Positions 34,707-43,549 of a DNA stretch of 64,000 bases are shown piece after piece. Numbering within the stretch: position 1 is the first letter of the stretch; each line of letters opens with the position of its first letter. Made by a program: the position numbers and the translations under genes. The notes under the pieces are model-generated. The model searched no databases, had not been told where the DNA came from, and saw only the letters and a list, made by a program, of their open reading frames with translations. The stretch comes from Mangrovihabitans endophyticus (lineage in GTDB: Bacteria > Actinomycetota > Actinomycetes > Mycobacteriales > Micromonosporaceae), in contig NZ_BMMX01000023.1 in NCBI RefSeq assembly GCF_014646155.1, positions 1-64,000 on the forward strand, read 5' to 3'.

Positions 34707-37004
34707 ATGGATGGCTCGATCGGCGGCTCGCGCGACCCAGGGGCGCTCTGTGCCCTCAAGCTGAGGCTCTGGCGTGATCGCTGCGGACGACCGTCCTGCC
34801 GCGAACTGGAGAAGCTGCTCGGCGAGGCCGGGCACCCCTCGTACACGCTCGACGACGTACGGGAAACCCTGGCCACCGGCCGGAATCTGGATTGGGCGTT
34901 CGTCGCGGCGGTGGTGACCGCGTGCCATCGGTTCGCGGCGTCCGCGGGCATGGCGGGCTTCGCGGCCGAACCCGACCTGGGACCGTGGCGCCGGGACTAC
35001 GACGAGATGCAGCGGGCGCTGTCCCGCACCGCGCGGCCGGTGCGCGCCGGTGCGATCCCCGCGATCGCCGAGGCGTACCAGCGGCGGCGCGTCGGCGCGG
35101 AACTGAGCGGCAAGGCGGCGGTCGGCCACACGTACGTGCTCGGCGGACCCGGCGGGGTGGGCAAGACCCAGATCGCCGCCGGTCTCATCGCCCAGGCCGA
35201 CCCGGCCGCCCCCATCGACCTGGTGGTGTGGGCGACGGCGACCTCGCGGGAAAGCGTCCTGCGACGGTACGCCGAAGCGGCTCAGCAACTCGGCATCGCC
35301 GACGACGACGGCATCGAGGCGACGGCCGAGCATTTCCTGACATGGCTGGGCGACACGCACGGGCGTCGTTGGCTGGTGGTGCTCGACGATCTGCTCGACC
35401 CGGCGCACCTGAGCGGGCTGTGGCCGCCGAGCGGGACCGGCACCACGGTGGTCACCACGCGGTTCGCCGAGACGGCGAGCGACCACATCGCCGTACCGGT
35501 GGAACCCTTCGGCCCGAACGACTCCCTGCGCTATCTGCGCGAGGCGCTGGGATCGGACCGGCAACGACTGGACGGCGCCGACCAGCTCGCCCTCGAACTC
35601 GGGCACCTGCCCCTGGCGTTGGCGCAGGCCGCCGCGTACGTCCGCGAACAGGACCTGGACTGCCGCGGCTACCTCAAACGTTTCCGCCATCGGCGGCTCG
35701 CCGACGTGCGGCCCACCGCCAACGGGCACGCCGACGCGCTGACCGCGACCTGGACCTTGGCCGCCGAGGCCGCGGACGCGCGCCGCCCGCACGGCGTGGC
35801 GCGCCCGCTGCTGGACATCGCCGCGCGGCTGGACGGCAACGGCATCCCGGCCGCGCTGTTCACCGCCCGCGCGAGCCTGGACGCCCTGGCCCGGGACACC
35901 ATCGCGGCGACCGTGGCCGACGCGTCGGACGGCCTGCGCAACCTGGCACGGCTGAGCCTGTGCCGGCTGGACGACGACCGCACCGTCGTGCGGGTGCACG
36001 AGTCGTTGCAACAGGCGGTCCGCGACACGGCCGGCGCCGACACCGACGCGGGCGAGCACGCGGTCCGCGCAGCCGCCGACGCGCTGCTGGAAATCTGGCC
36101 GGCCGTGGAAGCGGATGCGACGCTGCTGGACATGTTGCGCAGCAACGCCGAGACGCTGCTGTGGACCAATGTGGACACATTGTGCCGGGCGGCGTTGCAT
36201 CAGGTGGTGTTCCGGGCCGGCAACAGCCTGCCGCGCCAGGGACTGTTCGCCGCGGCCGTGGCCTACTGGGAGCGCCTCCTGCCGGTGGTGCGGGACCGGC
36301 TCGGCGCGGACCACCCGGACACGCTGACCGTGCGCAACAACCTCGCATGGGCGTACGGGCGCAACGGCGACGCCGAGCGGGCGCTGGCCGGCCTGCGCGA
36401 CCTGCTGCCGGTCCGGCGCCGCGTGCTGGGTGACGACGACGTGAACACCATGGCCACCCGGCACGGGATCGCGGTCTGGCTGAGCGACACGGGCGACCGC
36501 GAGGAGAGCGTGACGCGGCTGCGCGAGCTGGTGGCACAGTACGAACAGGCGCTGGGCGCGGACCACCGGGACACCCTGAACACCCGGCTGACCCTGGCGG
36601 ACCAGCTCGGCCAGACCGAGTGCCCGGCGGCGGCGGTGGCGGAGCTCGGGCCGCTGCTGGACGATTACCGGCGCACGCTGGGCCCGGACAGCCCGGAGAC
36701 ACTGGACGCGGAATACACCATGGTGTGCTGGCAGGCGGAAGCGGGCGACACGCGCGCGGCGCTGTCCCGGGCGGAAACCCTGCTCGGCGGCTACCACCGA
36801 ACCCTGGGCCCGGACCACGTGGACACACTGTGGGCACGGTTCCTGCGAGCGGACCTGGTGTGCCGCGCGGACGGCCGGGCCGTGGCGGCGGTGGCGATGC
36901 GCAAGCTGCTGGACGACGTGCTCCGCTTGACGGCGGAGGGCCGATCGGAGGCAGACGACGTCCGTACGGCGATCGACCGCTGGTCCACCCCGGACGACGA
37001 GTAG
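34707..37004 (+). CDS. NB-ARC / TPR STAND regulator
   Basis: A 765-residue protein. An N-terminal helical domain of about 100 residues (CRELEKLLGEAG) resembles the HTH-like start of actinobacterial STAND regulators. The NB-ARC NTPase has Walker A GGPGGVGKT at 146-154, Walker B RWLVVLDDL, the sensor TTVVTTRF and GHLPLALAQAAAYV. From about residue 500 tetratricopeptide repeats follow (ADHPDTLTVRNNLAWAYGRN and three related copies). It probably integrates a signal and binds protein partners; target unknown. I chose ATG 34707; GTG 34668, preceded by a TAGGAT -10-like box, would be a leaderless alternative adding 13 residues. Confidence 0.83.
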   Translation: MDGSIGGSRDPGALCALKLRLWRDRCGRPSCRELEKLLGEAGHPSYTLDDVRETLATGRNLDWAFVAAVVTACHRFAASAGMAGFAAEPDLGPWRRDYDEMQRALSRTARPVRAGAIPAIAEAYQRRRVGAELSGKAAVGHTYVLGGPGGVGKTQIAAGLIAQADPAAPIDLVVWATATSRESVLRRYAEAAQQLGIADDDGIEATAEHFLTWLGDTHGRRWLVVLDDLLDPAHLSGLWPPSGTGTTVVTTRFAETASDHIAVPVEPFGPNDSLRYLREALGSDRQRLDGADQLALELGHLPLALAQAAAYVREQDLDCRGYLKRFRHRRLADVRPTANGHADALTATWTLAAEAADARRPHGVARPLLDIAARLDGNGIPAALFTARASLDALARDTIAATVADASDGLRNLARLSLCRLDDDRTVVRVHESLQQAVRDTAGADTDAGEHAVRAAADALLEIWPAVEADATLLDMLRSNAETLLWTNVDTLCRAALHQVVFRAGNSLPRQGLFAAAVAYWERLLPVVRDRLGADHPDTLTVRNNLAWAYGRNGDAERALAGLRDLLPVRRRVLGDDDVNTMATRHGIAVWLSDTGDREESVTRLRELVAQYEQALGADHRDTLNTRLTLADQLGQTECPAAAVAELGPLLDDYRRTLGPDSPETLDAEYTMVCWQAEAGDTRAALSRAETLLGGYHRTLGPDHVDTLWARFLRADLVCRADGRAVAAVAMRKLLDDVLRLTAEGRSEADDVRTAIDRWSTPDDE

Positions 37005-37023
37005 CCCCGTCATGCGGCACCCG

Positions 37024-38130
37024 TCATGCGGTGTCGGGCGTGCACACGCGCAGCCCGAGCCACGCCGCCAGGGCGTCGATCTCCCGCCGCACCGCCCTGG
37101 TCATCGCCGCGCTGAACGGGACGTCACGGTGGATCGCGTCCACCCGCAGCACCCCTGCCTCGCGGTCCGCGGTCGCGTCCAGCTTGCCCACCAGGCGGTC
37201 ATGGTGCAGGACCGGCATCGCCCAATAACCCCAGCGGCGCTGCGCCGCCGGTTTGAACATCTCCAACTGGTAGTCGAACGCGAACAGCTCCGTCATCCGC
37301 TTGCGGTCGAAGACCAGGCGATCCAGCGGCGACAGCAGCGCCGTGCGGCCGCGGAACGGCTGGTCCAGCAGCGCGGGATCGACCCGCCACCGTCCCCGCA
37401 CCCCCTCCACCACCGCCGGCTCCCCCACGTCCCGCACGTCGTTCGGCTCGGTCGGCGCCTCCGGCGCCCGCGCGCGGGCGATGCCCAACGCCCGCAGCCG
37501 GCGCTCGTCGCGGAGGCGCAACGCGTCGTCGAGCGGGACGACGTCGTCGGGATAGACCCGCTCGGCCAGATCCCACAGCCGGTCCGCGCCGCGTTTGCCG
37601 ACCGCGGCGACCTCGCCCCGCTGCACGAGGAAGTCGAGAAGCTTGCGAACGTTGCGGTTGTTGGTCCAGCCCGACGACCGCCACGGAACCACGCAACTGT
37701 CCGGCAGCTCGCGCGCGGTCAACGGCCCGTCGGTGCGCAGCCGGGCGAGGATGTCCCGGCGACAGCCGTCGTTGGCGTCCACCCACTCGGCCTGGCTCTC
37801 CTGCCAGGGGCGCAGCGGCGGCAGGCCGGGCCAGGCCGCCATCTCGGCCCGGTAGAGCGCGATGTCCTCCGGCGGCCGGATCAGGCCGTGCAGCTCCAGC
37901 AGCGCCTGCTCGTCCAGCGCGTCACGCAGCTCGGCGCGACGGTAGCCGGGCCCGAGGCGGCTCCACAGCACCAGGTCGGCGCTGGGCGCGACGGCGGCGG
38001 CCGGATCGTTCTGCAGCAGCGTCAACCGGCGCACCACGTCGAACATGTCACCGGGCCGCTGCGCGTCGAGCAACTGCGCACGCACCGCGAGGCGGCGGGC
38101 GTCGGCGCGGGACAGCGTGTGCTCGATCAC
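37024..38130 (-). CDS. YcaQ/AlkX-like DNA glycosylase (winged-helix, HTH_42 family)
   Basis: A 368-residue protein of the winged-helix YcaQ family. It has LSRADARRLAVRAQLL at the N terminus, the QND triplet in RLTLLQNDP at the position of the catalytic QxD motif, RPWQESQAEWVD, LLSPLDRLVFDRKR and the C-terminal GYWAMPVLHHDRLVGKLDA segment. E. coli YcaQ unhooks interstrand DNA crosslinks by base excision; a similar repair role is likely, perhaps for self-protection against alkylating products. GTG 38130 is the start (EHTLS follows). Divergent from the DHA2 exporter gene with only 59 bp between. Confidence 0.8.
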   Translation of the reverse strand: MIEHTLSRADARRLAVRAQLLDAQRPGDMFDVVRRLTLLQNDPAAAVAPSADLVLWSRLGPGYRRAELRDALDEQALLELHGLIRPPEDIALYRAEMAAWPGLPPLRPWQESQAEWVDANDGCRRDILARLRTDGPLTARELPDSCVVPWRSSGWTNNRNVRKLLDFLVQRGEVAAVGKRGADRLWDLAERVYPDDVVPLDDALRLRDERRLRALGIARARAPEAPTEPNDVRDVGEPAVVEGVRGRWRVDPALLDQPFRGRTALLSPLDRLVFDRKRMTELFAFDYQLEMFKPAAQRRWGYWAMPVLHHDRLVGKLDATADREAGVLRVDAIHRDVPFSAAMTRAVRREIDALAAWLGLRVCTPDTA

Positions 38131-38189
38131 GCGCCGACGATAAACCTCCGGTACGACACATTCGGGCGATCGCGGCTAGCGTCGTGACC

Positions 38190-39644
38190 ATGGCTGCTCC
38201 GTCATCGACCACCGCCCGGGTGGAACCGGCCCTCGACCGCCGACGGCGGAACCTGGTCCTGGCCATCTGCTGCGCCAGCATGATCGTCGTGGTGATGGAC
38301 GTGTCCATCGTCAACGTCGCGCTGCCCACGATCCGCCGCGACCTGGGCGCTTCGGTGTCCGGCCTGCAGTGGACCGTCGACGCGTACTCGCTGGTGCTGG
38401 CCGCCTTCCTGGTGCTCGCCGGGTCGACGGCGGACCGGGTGGGACGGCGCCGCATCTTCCTGACCGGCCTGGTCGCCTTCGGCCTGGGTTCGCTGCTGTG
38501 CGGCCTGGCGCCGAGCATCGGCTGGCTGATCGCCGCGCGGGCGTTGCAGGCCGTGGGCGGCACCATGCTCAACCCGGTGGCCATGGCGATCATCGCCACC
38601 ACGTTCCCCGAACCGGCCGAGCGGGCGCGGGCGATCGGCATCTTCGGTTCCATGTCCGGGCTGTCGCTCGCGCTGGGCCCCATCCTCGGCGGTGTCCTGG
38701 TCGACGGCCTCGGGTGGCGTTCCATCTTCTGGGTCAACGTGCCGGTGGTGATCGCCGCGATCGCCTGCACCGTGCGGTTCGTGCCGGAGTCGCGGGCCGC
38801 GCGGGTACGCCGGTTCGACCCGGTCGGCCAGACCCTGGTGACGCTGGCGCTGGGAAGCCTCGTCTTCGCCATCATCGAGTCCAGCAGCCTGGGCTGGGCT
38901 TCGCCGGTCATCCTCGGCCTGCTCGGCGTCGTCGGGCTGAGCGTGCTCGGCATCATCGCCTATGAGCCGCGGCGCACCGATCCGCTGCTGGAGCTGCGCC
39001 TGTTCCGCAGCGTGCCGTTCAGCCTCGCCATCACGACGGCGTTGTGGTCGTTCTGCGCGTTCGGCGCATTCCTGTTCGTCACCACGCTGTACCTTCAGGA
39101 CGTACGCGGAATGTCGGCGCTCGCCGCCGGTCTGAGCCTGTTGCCGGTCGGCATCCTGATCGTGGTGATCGCCCCGCGCACCGGGCGTTTTGTCGGCACG
39201 CGCGGCCCACGCCGGCCGCTGGTGGTCTCCGGGGTGGCGCTGGCCCTGGGCGGCCTCGCCTCGCTCTGGGTCGGCCCGGACTCCCCGCTGGCCCTGGCGC
39301 TGGTGGTGTTCCTGTTGTTCGGTGTCTTCCAGGGCACCGTGAACGCGCCGATCACGAACACCGCGGTCTCCGGGATGCCCCGCTCGATGGCCGGCGTCGC
39401 CACCTCGCTGGCATCATCCGGGCGGCAGACCGGCACCACCCTGGGCGTGGCGATCTCCGGGACGATCGTCGGCTCGACGGTGGGTGATCCGGCGGCGTTC
39501 CACCATGCGACGTACGGCGTGTGGTGGCTGACCGTCGGACTCGGCGCGGGCATCGTCGCGGCGGGCCTGCTGAGCACCGGCCGCTGGGCCGCGGCCACGG
39601 CGGACCGGGCGGCCACCCTGTTCGAGGAGGTCGACCGGGGCTAG
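38190..39644 (+). CDS. MFS exporter, DHA2 (14-TMS drug:H+ antiporter) type
   Basis: A 484-residue membrane protein with about 14 hydrophobic helices. Motif C-like and family segments are visible: VVVMDVSIVNVALPTIRRDLG at the N terminus (split here), WTVDAYSLVLAAF, the motif A loop GSTADRVGRRRIF, and GLSLALGPILGGVLVDGLGWR. DHA2 exporters extrude antibiotics and other hydrophobic compounds using the proton gradient. ATG 38190 is used; GTG 38184 is an alternative. It is divergent from the YcaQ-like gene, so resistance by export and DNA repair could be co-regulated. Confidence 0.88.
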   Translation: MAAPSSTTARVEPALDRRRRNLVLAICCASMIVVVMDVSIVNVALPTIRRDLGASVSGLQWTVDAYSLVLAAFLVLAGSTADRVGRRRIFLTGLVAFGLGSLLCGLAPSIGWLIAARALQAVGGTMLNPVAMAIIATTFPEPAERARAIGIFGSMSGLSLALGPILGGVLVDGLGWRSIFWVNVPVVIAAIACTVRFVPESRAARVRRFDPVGQTLVTLALGSLVFAIIESSSLGWASPVILGLLGVVGLSVLGIIAYEPRRTDPLLELRLFRSVPFSLAITTALWSFCAFGAFLFVTTLYLQDVRGMSALAAGLSLLPVGILIVVIAPRTGRFVGTRGPRRPLVVSGVALALGGLASLWVGPDSPLALALVVFLLFGVFQGTVNAPITNTAVSGMPRSMAGVATSLASSGRQTGTTLGVAISGTIVGSTVGDPAAFHHATYGVWWLTVGLGAGIVAAGLLSTGRWAAATADRAATLFEEVDRG

Positions 39645-39812
39645 CGCCGGCGTGCGGACACGGTCCAGTGTGGATAGGGTCGCACCGGATACGCCCGCAC
39701 CATCACCATCGTGGTCGGGTCGGCCATGTTCGTGCTCGGCACGCTTGGCGTGTTCGGCGTCAGCCTGGGCGGTTGACCGGCTTCTCGCCCTGTTCAGGCC
39801 CATACTGAGGGC

Positions 39813-40040
39813 ATGACTGCCGGTTCCGTGCCCGTCCCGATGCGCCGCTGCCCGCGGTGCGGGCATCCGACCCGCGCGGACCGGATGGTCAAGGGGTACG
39901 GGCGGGACTGCGCCGCCCAGCTCGGCCTGATCGGCCACACGGTGGACACCGGGCACGCCGGCCCGGATCTGCTGGACCTGCTGGGCGCGGAGCCGGACGA
40001 CTGCTGCGACGGCGGGGACCGCCCGGCGGACCTACCGTGA
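39813..40040 (+). CDS. Small zinc-ribbon protein (DUF6011-like)
   Basis: A 75-residue protein. The N-terminal RRCPRCGHPTR and GYGRDCAAQLG give a Cys-x2-Cys ... Cys arrangement typical of short DUF6011-type zinc-binding domains; the tail is Asp/Leu-rich and includes DDCCDGGD. Function unknown. ATG 39813 closely follows TGAGGG, and a CATACT -10-like sequence overlaps this, so expression may be nearly leaderless. Confidence 0.65.
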   Translation: MTAGSVPVPMRRCPRCGHPTRADRMVKGYGRDCAAQLGLIGHTVDTGHAGPDLLDLLGAEPDDCCDGGDRPADLP

Positions 40041-40047
40041 CGCCGGG

Positions 40048-40830
40048 CTAGGAGTCGGCGGGGGCGGGCCGATGCGCGCGCCGCAACACCAGGGTCACAA
40101 AGCCCAGGATGTCCCGGTAGCCCCGTAGCCACTGGCGTCGGTGTTCGCGTGCCAGCGCCAGCACCTCGCCGGCATCCGGATGGCCGGGGTTGTCCAGCGC
40201 CCATTCGGTGAGCGACCCCACCCAGGACCACTCGTAGTCGTCCCACTCGGCGGGGTCGCTGACGTGGGCGTAGATCGGGGTCCAGCCGGCCGTCTCGGCA
40301 CGTTCGACCAGGCCGGCGAGGTCGGTGAAGTCGTCCGGCTTGGCGCCGAGCGCGTCCAGGGCTTCGGACGTCGGCGGCGCCTGCCAGAAGCCCTCGCCCA
40401 CGAGCATCACGCCGTGCTCGTTGAGGTGCCGTCCGGCCGCCCTCAGGGCCGGCGTGAAACCGCCGTACACGTGCGTGGATCCGACGCAGAAGACCAGGTC
40501 GTAGTCGCCGTCCGGGACGTATTCGCGCGCGTCGCGCTGATGCAGGTTGAGCCGGTCGGACAGGCCGCGGCTCTCCGCGGCCACGGCCGCCCGGTCCAGC
40601 GCGTACGTGCTGATGTCGACGGCGTCGGCGAACCCGTCGGGGCAGTGGGTCAGGGCTTGCATGGCCCACGCCGCCTCGCCGCAGCCGAGGTCGAGGATGC
40701 GCGCGGCCGGTCCCCGGCCGGTGCGGCGCAGGAGCCGGTTGACGGTCACGCCGGACAGCGGCGCGGCGATGGGGTGATGCGAGTGCGCGATGCTGCTGAG
40801 CCGTTGACGATCCACCAGCAAAGTGAACAC
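40048..40830 (-). CDS. Class I SAM-dependent methyltransferase
   Basis: A 260-residue protein with the SAM-binding motif I ILDLGCGEAAWA, motif II acidic residue in ADAVDISTYAL, and YDLVFCVGSTHVYGG before the fourth strand. The C-terminal third is Trp-rich (DYEWSWVGSLTEWAL). It is likely a small-molecule methyltransferase; the substrate cannot be told. The GTG at 40830 is used. The gene is divergent from the ArsR-type regulator, with GTTGCGTCGCCGCCGGAGGCG tandem repeats between them. Confidence 0.8.
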   Translation of the reverse strand: MFTLLVDRQRLSSIAHSHHPIAAPLSGVTVNRLLRRTGRGPAARILDLGCGEAAWAMQALTHCPDGFADAVDISTYALDRAAVAAESRGLSDRLNLHQRDAREYVPDGDYDLVFCVGSTHVYGGFTPALRAAGRHLNEHGVMLVGEGFWQAPPTSEALDALGAKPDDFTDLAGLVERAETAGWTPIYAHVSDPAEWDDYEWSWVGSLTEWALDNPGHPDAGEVLALAREHRRQWLRGYRDILGFVTLVLRRAHRPAPADS

Positions 40831-40854
40831 GACGAGGCGGCGGACCAGCCAGCG

Positions 40855-40903
40855 GCGGCGGTTGCGTCGCCGCCGGAGGCGGTTGCGTCGCCGCCGGAGG
40901 CGG
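40855..40903. repeat. Tandem repeat between methyltransferase and ArsR genes
   Basis: GGCGGTTGCGTCGCCGCC is repeated with a 21-bp period, about 2.3 copies, just upstream of the ArsR operator. Confidence 0.75.
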
Positions 40904-40910
40904 ATTAACG

Positions 40911-40928
40911 TACAACCACATGGTTGTA
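40911..40928. promoter_or_regulatory. Operator-like inverted repeat overlapping the ArsR start codon
   Basis: TACAACCA and TGGTTGTA (8-bp perfect arms, 2-base centre) span the ATG of the ArsR gene. A repressor bound here would block its own transcript start, which fits autoregulation of the ArsR-SRPBCC pair. Confidence 0.65.
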
Positions 40929-41264
40929 GATTTGCCGCGTGAAGGAGAGGCTGACGCGCTGTTCCACGCGCTCGCGGACGCCACCCGTCGCGACATCCTC
41001 ACCCGGGTGATCACCGCCGAGCAGTCGGTGTCCGCGCTCGCGCGGCACTACCCGATGAGCTTCGCCGCGGTGCAGAAGCACGTGACGGTGCTGGAACGGG
41101 CCGCGCTCGTCACCAAGCACAAGCGCGGAAGGGAGCAAGTCGTGCACGTGAACCTGGACGCCGTGCGCCGCGCGACGCGGTTGCTCGACGCGTACGAGCA
41201 ACTGTGGCGGCAGCGCACGACGGCGATCGACCGCATCCTCAAGGAAGACCGAGAAGGGAAATGA
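40920..41264 (+). CDS. ArsR family transcriptional regulator
   Basis: A 114-residue winged-helix regulator: FHALADATRRDILTRVI, recognition helix in SFAAVQKHVTVLERAALV and wing HKRGREQVVHV. It is of the ArsR subgroup that precedes an AHSA1/SRPBCC gene, and no metal-binding Cys cluster is visible. ATG 40920 lies within an inverted repeat that is probably its own operator, and no ribosome-binding site is visible, so the mRNA is likely leaderless. The next gene starts 4 bp after the stop, so the two form an operon. Confidence 0.87.
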   Translation: MVVDLPREGEADALFHALADATRRDILTRVITAEQSVSALARHYPMSFAAVQKHVTVLERAALVTKHKRGREQVVHVNLDAVRRATRLLDAYEQLWRQRTTAIDRILKEDREGK

Positions 41265-41268
41265 CAGC

Positions 41269-41760
41269 ATGCCCGTGATCAGCTCGACCAAGGACGTCGA
41301 GAAACTGACGCTGACCTTCGTCGCCGAGTTCGCCGCCGCACCGGACCGGATCTGGCAGGTCTGGGCGGATCCGCGCCAGTTGGAACGCTGGTGGGGACCG
41401 CCGACCTGGCCGGCCACGTTCGAGCGGCACGACTTCACCGTGGGCGGGGACTCGCGCTATTACATGACCGGGCCCGAGGGGCAGAAGGCACGCGCATGGT
41501 GGACGGTGACGGCGATCGAGGCCCCGCATCGCCTGGAGTTCACCAACGGCTTCGCCGACGACAACGGCGAGCCGCTGGATCCCACCGACGTGTTCCGCAC
41601 GGTGGTGACGCTGGAGGCGACCACCGACGGGACGCGGATGACCACCGTGGAGGTGTTCGCCCATGCCGACCAGATGGAGCGCCTGATCGGCATGGGCATG
41701 GACGAGGGCGTGAGTCTTGCCATGGGCCAGATCGACGGTCTGCTGGCCGACGCGGATTGA
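41269..41760 (+). CDS. SRPBCC / AHSA1-like protein
   Basis: A 163-residue START-like fold protein: FVAEFAAAPDRIWQVWADP, WWGPPTWPATFERHDF and a C-terminal helix GMDEGVSLAMGQID. Members bind hydrophobic ligands; paired with an ArsR regulator they are often stress or xenobiotic responsive, but the ligand is unknown. It starts 4 bp after the ArsR stop and shares its promoter. Confidence 0.85.
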   Translation: MPVISSTKDVEKLTLTFVAEFAAAPDRIWQVWADPRQLERWWGPPTWPATFERHDFTVGGDSRYYMTGPEGQKARAWWTVTAIEAPHRLEFTNGFADDNGEPLDPTDVFRTVVTLEATTDGTRMTTVEVFAHADQMERLIGMGMDEGVSLAMGQIDGLLADAD

Positions 41761-41883
41761 TGCCGGCCGGGACAGCCTGAAGCGCGCACGACCCGGGCGG
41801 CGGTCAGTGCACGGTCAGTCGGATGACACGTGCGCCCGCCGCCCAGGCGCGACCCTCCCGCGCGAGGCGGGCCACGGCGAGAA

Positions 41884-42186
41884 TCACGGAGACGACGCCT
41901 TGGTGTGCTCGGCCAGCGCGTGGCGCAACTCCGCCGGCGTGCTGCCGTAGAGCCAGCGAGGGTCGCTGCGGCGCGGCGCGCGGGGCATCGCGTAGTAACC
42001 CTCCCGCGCCCAGTCGTGCCCGCCGCCGCGGTGCCAGGTCACGGACCAAGCGGGGTAGGCGTCGTCGATCTCCTCGCAGACCGTCAGGATGCCCGACGGC
42101 CAGCCGAGCCGCTCGGCGAGCACGCGCCGGTTCCGGCGAGCCAGGTCCCGGCCGGGCTGCCCGAGCGGCTCCGCTGCGCCGCTCAC
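41884..42186 (-). CDS. Hypothetical protein, actinobacterial
   Basis: A 100-residue protein with a conserved-looking core (RNRRVLAERLGWPSG, EIDDAYPAWSVTWHRGG, REGYYAMPR) and a final helix STPAELRHALAEHT. I recall similar hypothetical proteins in Micromonospora relatives but no named family. GTG 42186 is preceded by GGGTGG; the frame is open to 42270, but the added part is low-complexity. Confidence 0.5.
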   Translation of the reverse strand: MSGAAEPLGQPGRDLARRNRRVLAERLGWPSGILTVCEEIDDAYPAWSVTWHRGGGHDWAREGYYAMPRAPRRSDPRWLYGSTPAELRHALAEHTKASSP

Positions 42187-42965
42187 GACGCCACCCGCAG
42201 GCCGCACGCCGTCCGCCACGCTGCCCGTGTCCCACCTGGAGAGAGTGTCCACCCCACCGCCCAGATCCACCTCGGCTCCGGCTTCACCTCGGCGTCCGCG
42301 CCCGCGCTGTCGCCCGCGTCGACGCTATCGCCACCCGTGAATTTACATGCCGGGTGAACGTATATCGGCGCCCGCCCGAAGGGAAGAGTGGAATGTCGGG
42401 TAATGGACAAGTCACCCTGCCGAGTCCCGGACGATCCACTCGATCGGATGAGCCGCGGGCCGGGCGCCGGACCGCCGTCCCTCGTTCAGGATCATCCGGT
42501 CGGCTCGTCGCGGCGATCTAGGTATGCGCCGACGACGGCAAGATGCCCGATTACCGATCATCCGGTTCCCGCGTTTCTCCCAGTGAGGGGCGACGTCAGC
42601 CGGTGCGGCGGGGGACGTCGACGCGAGCTTATTTGAGAAGGGGACATGAACAGTGGTAGGCGGGCTTCGCACCTGATGGGAGGTATCTCGGTTGATGACC
42701 GGTTTTCACCGCGTATCGATGGATGCCTCCGCTGGGCTGTGAGCCGTACCTCCCACGGGTTAACCGGGATGGTCGCAAGCGCCGGATGGACGCGCCGTGA
42801 TCGGCGTACCGACACCCGATCGCAGGCCTCCCCGCAGTCAGGGAACGTGGAATGCGGCATCGGAACCGCCTCCACCGGTGACGGTGCCACACCTCGTTCC
42901 CGCGCCCCGGGCGGCGGTCCCGGCGGCCCAGGGGCGCACCTAACGTTCGCAGGAGGAACGCGCGC
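42187..42965. promoter_or_regulatory. Long intergenic region with possible structured leader
   Basis: About 780 bp upstream of the secreted-protein operon. It holds a possible 5' structured element: GGGAGGTA (42678-42685) can pair with TACCTCCC (42747-42754), enclosing smaller hairpins, followed by a GGTTAACC palindrome near 42758. An ATG at 42646 with an AGAAGGGG site opens a frame, but its composition is not protein-like. No known riboswitch class is recognised. Confidence 0.35.
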
Positions 42966-43466
42966 ATGCGCAAGCTCACCAAACGGTCGACCGCCATTGC
43001 CGCATCCGTCGCCGTCGCCGTCGGCGCCGCAGGCGTGGCCTGGGCGGCGTGGAGCCTCACCGGCTCCGGCGACGCCCAGGCCAAGGCCGACACGGTGAAG
43101 TCGCTGAAGGTGACCAGCGCCGGTCTGCCGCCCGGCGGCCTGACGCCGGGCAACGCGACGGCCGTCCTACTGACCGTGGAGAACAAGAACCCCTTCCCGG
43201 TACGGATCACGTCGATCACGCTGAGCAGCCTCAAGTCCGGCAAGAGCGGCTGCGAAGCCGGCGACAACGTGGACATCGTCAACTCGGCGCCGCTGCCCAC
43301 CGACGCGGCCAAGGTCACCGTGCCCGCGGGCACCGAGGAGAACCCGGCAACCGCCAAGATCACTTGGGACGGTCCGCTGAAGATGCGGCCAGACCCGGCC
43401 AACGCCTGCCAGGGCGCGCCCTTCAGCTTCAATGTCAACCTCAACGCGATCAGCGCGGCGAGCTGA
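42966..43466 (+). CDS. Secreted beta-sandwich protein A with SipW-type N terminus
   Basis: A 166-residue exported protein. The signal region (residues about 8-28) runs into VAWAAWSLTGSGDAQA, the aromatic-then-GSGxA pattern seen in SipW-dependent/TasA-like proteins. The mature part is beta-rich: LTPGNATAVLLTVENKNPFPVRITSIT, a GC pair partner (SGCE) and NACQGAPFSFNV near the end, suggesting one disulfide. It shares these landmarks with the next two genes. ATG 42966 has AGGAGG 7-8 bases upstream. First gene of a four-gene operon of surface proteins; function unknown. Confidence 0.75.
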   Translation: MRKLTKRSTAIAASVAVAVGAAGVAWAAWSLTGSGDAQAKADTVKSLKVTSAGLPPGGLTPGNATAVLLTVENKNPFPVRITSITLSSLKSGKSGCEAGDNVDIVNSAPLPTDAAKVTVPAGTEENPATAKITWDGPLKMRPDPANACQGAPFSFNVNLNAISAAS

Positions 43467-43549
43467 TGACGCCGGTGGGGCGGAGCGGGAGCGCAGTCTT
43501 CGCCCCGCCGGATCACGCCACGAACTCGGTGGAAACAGGAGCGAGAACG

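Noticed and set aside
34701..37013. 770-codon minus-strand frame opposite the NB-ARC gene
   Set aside because: Mirror of third-position GC bias; no family motif, whereas the + frame has Walker motifs and TPRs.
39700..39778. Very short frame encoding a hydrophobic peptide (MFVLGTLGVFGVSLGG) after the exporter gene
   Set aside because: No good start codon or ribosome-binding site; could be a remnant of a membrane protein, but support is too weak.
42646..43098. Open frame with an AGAAGGGG site upstream of surface protein A
   Set aside because: The start context is good, but the peptide is not protein-like and runs 130 bp into the well-supported next gene in another frame.
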